Assembly (NCBI GenBank): GCA_014381165.1
Contig: JACMIM010000352.1
Span: forward strand, 1-6,801
Source: Roseiflexaceae bacterium
GTDB taxonomy: Bacteria; Chloroflexota; Chloroflexia; Chloroflexales; Roseiflexaceae
DNA length: 6,801 nucleotides
Direction of reading: 5' to 3'
The notes beneath the pieces are model-generated. The model searched no databases. It worked only from the letters and a program-made list of their open reading frames with translations, and was not told where the DNA came from. Numbering within the stretch: the first letter of the stretch is position 1; the number at the start of each line of letters is the position of its first letter. The position numbers and the translations under genes are program-made. Positions 4,502 through 6,801 of this stretch are shown piece after piece.

Positions 4502-6031
4502 ATGCCAAAGCAGCAGAAGACACTATTCGATACCCAGCGCGCCGACGCGCTTAAATCCCAAGCACCGCTGGCCGCACGCATGCGCCCGCAATCGCTGGAG
4601 GAGTTCGTCGGCCAGGAAGAGATTGTCGGCGAGGGCAAACTGCTGCGCCGCGCGATCAGCGGCGATCAGCTGTTCTCGCTGATTCTGTGGGGGCCGCCAG
4701 GCAGCGGTAAGACTACGCTGGGCCAGATTATCGCGCAGCACACCAACGCGCACTTCGAGCCGCTTTCGGCGGTTTCCGCCGGTGTGGCCGACCTGCGGCG
4801 CGTGGTCAAAGAGGCCCAAGACCGGCTGGGCATGTTTGGCCAGCGCAGCGTGGTGTTCATCGACGAGATTCATCGCTTCAATAAAGCCCAGCAGGACGCA
4901 GTGCTGCCGTATGTCGAGGACGGCACGATTATTCTGGTCGGCGCGACCACCGAAAATCCCTCGTTCGAGGTCAACGGGGCGCTGCTTTCGCGGGCGCGCG
5001 TGTTCACACTAGAGGCGCTCTCCGACGAGCAGATCGGCACGCTGGTCGATCGGGCGCTGGCCGACGGCGAGCGTGGCCTGGGTGAGCAGAACGCGCTGCT
5101 GGCGGCGGATGCGCGTGGCTACCTGCTGAACATGGCCAATGGCGACGCGCGCACGGCACTGAACGCATTAGAGGCGGCGGTCGTATCGAAAGCTCCATCA
5201 GCGGTTGGCAGAAAGCTGATCACGGTCGAGGACATTCGTGAGGCGCTGCAAAGCCGGGCGACCCGCTACGATAAAAGCGGCGAGCTGCACTACAATGCGA
5301 TCTCGGCCCTGCACAAATGTGTGCGCGATGGCGACCCAGATGCGGCGTTGTACTGGCTTGGCCGCATGCTCGACGGCGGCGAAGACCCGCTGTACATTGT
5401 CAGGCGGGTGGTGCGAATGGCCGTCGAGGATATCGGCCTGGCCGATCCGCAGGCGCTGCCGCAGACGATCGCGGCGCAGCAGGCGGTTCACTTCATGGGA
5501 CGGCCCGAGGCGGACTTGGCGCTGGCTCAGGCGGTAGTGTACCTCGCGCAGGCCCCCAAGAGTAATGCAGTCTACAGCGCGTTTACGGCAGCCATGAAGG
5601 ATGTGAGCGAGAGCCGCAACGAGCCGGTGCCGCTGCATCTGCGCAACGCGCCGACTGGACTTATGAAGGGCATGGGCTACGGCCAAGGCTACAAATACGC
5701 CCACGACTATGAGAACGCCCAAGTCGAGCAGGAGCATTTCCCGCCCAATCTCGCCGGACGGCGCTACTATGAGCCAACCAACCATGGCTTCGAGCAGGCG
5801 GTGCGCGAACGGCTGGCCTGGCGCGATGAACAACGCTCGAAGCTCAACGTTCAAACAAAATTACCGGCGTCTGGGGGCCAGCCTTCGGCGGGTAACACTC
5901 CATCGCCTTTGGCCGATCCTTACGAACATCTTGGCGAGGAATCGCAATTGGGGCCGGAGGACGACGGCGCGCAGGTGCGGCGGCCCAGCGCGCAGAAGCC
6001 CGCGCGCCCACCGCGCCGAGGTGGAGCGTGA
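4502..6031 (+). CDS. rarA: Replication-associated recombination protein A (RarA/MgsA), AAA+ ATPase
   Basis: This 509-residue clamp-loader-like ATPase acts in the cytoplasm at stalled or gapped replication forks; the E. coli family member has 447 residues. The ATG at 4502 is chosen because AGGAAG (4490-4495) lies 6 bases upstream. The frame is open further upstream to 4343, but that would overlap bioY and its promoter and encode sequence unlike the family. Visible motifs are the family opening 'PLAARMRPQSLEEFVGQE' (22-39), Walker A GPPGSGKT (64-71), Walker B VVFIDE (117-122) followed by 'IHRFNKAQQDA', sensor 1 in 'GATTENPSFEVN' (147-158), arginine finger SRAR (163-166) and sensor 2 GDAR (214-217). 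The C-terminal half has the RarA/WRNIP1 tetramerisation region, including 'ISALHKCVRDGDPDAALYWL', 'QAPKSNAVYSAF' and 'PLHLRNAPTGLMKGMGYGQG'. Two oddities are an N-terminal QKTLF and a tail of about 65 disordered residues ending in basic, Pro-rich sequence. Confidence 0.96.
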   Translation: MPKQQKTLFDTQRADALKSQAPLAARMRPQSLEEFVGQEEIVGEGKLLRRAISGDQLFSLILWGPPGSGKTTLGQIIAQHTNAHFEPLSAVSAGVADLRRVVKEAQDRLGMFGQRSVVFIDEIHRFNKAQQDAVLPYVEDGTIILVGATTENPSFEVNGALLSRARVFTLEALSDEQIGTLVDRALADGERGLGEQNALLAADARGYLLNMANGDARTALNALEAAVVSKAPSAVGRKLITVEDIREALQSRATRYDKSGELHYNAISALHKCVRDGDPDAALYWLGRMLDGGEDPLYIVRRVVRMAVEDIGLADPQALPQTIAAQQAVHFMGRPEADLALAQAVVYLAQAPKSNAVYSAFTAAMKDVSESRNEPVPLHLRNAPTGLMKGMGYGQGYKYAHDYENAQVEQEHFPPNLAGRRYYEPTNHGFEQAVRERLAWRDEQRSKLNVQTKLPASGGQPSAGNTPSPLADPYEHLGEESQLGPEDDGAQVRRPSAQKPARPPRRGGA

Positions 6032-6801
6032 GCGGATCAAGCGCAGCAGCCGACCTGGAGCGGCTGCTTTCGTCCTGGCCTCCCGTCGAGCCTGTCGTGC
6101 CGCTTTCGCGCAATGGCCTACGCGAAGTATTGGCTGCCGCGCTCCAGGGCGGCCAGCTGATGATCGAAAATGGCGCAAACACGGCGCGGGTCGAGGAGAC
6201 GATTCATCGGCTGGCGACGGCGCTTGGCGCGGAGTGGTGCGATGTGTATGTCACGCCGACTGGGCTGATTGCCACGGTGTACTCGCGGGGCGAGCACCGT
6301 ACACGCATCCAGCGGATTGTGCGCTCGGGTGTCGACCTGAGCCGGGTGGCTGGTGTGCTGGCAATCTCGCGCGCGGCGGCGGGCGGCGCGCTCTCGGTGG
6401 CGCAGGTGCGCGAGCGGTTGAGCCAGGTGGCCAGCCAACCGCGCCTGTACAACCGCTGGCTGACCACAGCTGGGGTGGGCCTGGCCTGTGGTTGCCTGTC
6501 GCTGCTGTTTGGTGGCGGTGTGCCCGAGCTGGCAATTACCTTTGTCGCGGCGGCGCTGGCCTTTCTGCTGCGCGAGTGGCTGCACCAGCAAACCCTAAGC
6601 CGTGCGCTGATGACTGGCCTGACCGCGCTGTTTGCTTCGGCGCTGGCCTATGGGCTGGCCACCCTGGCGGGCGCGCAATTCGCGGCCCCGGCGATCAGCG
6701 CGTCGGTGCTGTTTCTCGTCCCCGGTGTGCCAATGGTCAGCTCGATAGCCGATCTGTTTCGCGGCGATACAGTTTCGGGCGTGGCGAGGCTGGCTTCGGC
6801 A
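6028..6801 (+). CDS. ThrE/YjjP-family threonine/serine exporter (3' end outside the window)
   Basis: A frame opens with GTG at 6028-6030, overlapping the rarA TGA (6029-6031) as GTGA, and stays open to the window end (258 residues). A Shine-Dalgarno-like AGGTGG (6019-6024) precedes it. The soluble N-terminal half carries the family signature: 'QLMIENGANTARVEETIHRL' (43-62), 'CDVYVTPTGLIATV' (71-84), an R-x-x-R-I stretch near 90-97 and 'LAISRAAAGGALSVAQV' (111-127). The second half has about four hydrophobic helices (near 145-161, 168-185, 194-214 and 220-240), ending 'LFLVPGVPMVSSIADLFRGD'; that P-G-x-P loop and the 'D...GD' motif are typical of the family's C-terminal pore region. About 25 residues are probably missing. 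In YjjP/YjjB-type systems a second small membrane subunit is encoded nearby, so the next gene may be that partner. A later ATG at 6160 would cut into conserved sequence. Confidence 0.88.
   Translation, partial: MSGSSAAADLERLLSSWPPVEPVVPLSRNGLREVLAAALQGGQLMIENGANTARVEETIHRLATALGAEWCDVYVTPTGLIATVYSRGEHRTRIQRIVRSGVDLSRVAGVLAISRAAAGGALSVAQVRERLSQVASQPRLYNRWLTTAGVGLACGCLSLLFGGGVPELAITFVAAALAFLLREWLHQQTLSRALMTGLTALFASALAYGLATLAGAQFAAPAISASVLFLVPGVPMVSSIADLFRGDTVSGVARLASA

Noticed and set aside
5198..5854. 218-codon open frame on the minus strand opposite rarA
   Set aside because: The rarA frame carries all family motifs across this stretch; the minus frame has no recognisable domain and reflects high GC content.

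Overview
This is a GC-rich bacterial window with ordinary chromosomal genes. It most resembles a filamentous Chloroflexota (Chloroflexia-type) genome. That placement is an inference from the oversized permeases, the GC-rich coding style and the hairpin-rich intergenic gaps; no rRNA or other marker is present to confirm it. I see no phage, transposase, CRISPR array, tRNA or rRNA.

Region 1 (1-3390, + strand) is the end of a carbohydrate ABC importer operon of the CUT1/MalEFG type. It holds the last 113 residues of the solute-binding protein, a MalF-type permease and a MalG-type permease. No ATPase gene lies between or after them, so the importer probably uses an MsmK/UgpC-like ATPase encoded elsewhere or upstream. 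Both permeases are larger than usual. The MalF-type protein has an added membrane module of about 220 residues at its N-terminus plus an extra outer loop. The MalG-type protein has an extracytoplasmic insert of about 124 residues. Each gap in the operon carries strong inverted repeats, one of which runs into the ribosome binding site of the first permease.

Region 2 (3391-3761) is a gap between convergent genes. It holds a long hairpin without a U tract, a candidate 57-codon gene on the minus strand with its own promoter-like and ribosome-binding sequences, and a G/C-rich hairpin element.

Region 3 (3762-4501) is bioY on the minus strand, encoding the biotin-binding component of an ECF transporter. 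It is followed upstream by a short divergent promoter region in which both directions show an extended -10 motif.

Region 4 (4502-6801, + strand) is rarA (mgsA), a replication-linked AAA+ ATPase. It overlaps by 4 bp the start of a ThrE-family threonine/serine exporter gene that runs off the window. The overlap indicates co-transcription and translational coupling.

I did not find a clearly new biological system. The items most worth following up are the enlarged permeases, the candidate small gene at 3458-3631, the ribosome-binding-site-proximal hairpin at 397-437, and a possible sliding-clamp-binding motif at the RarA N-terminus.
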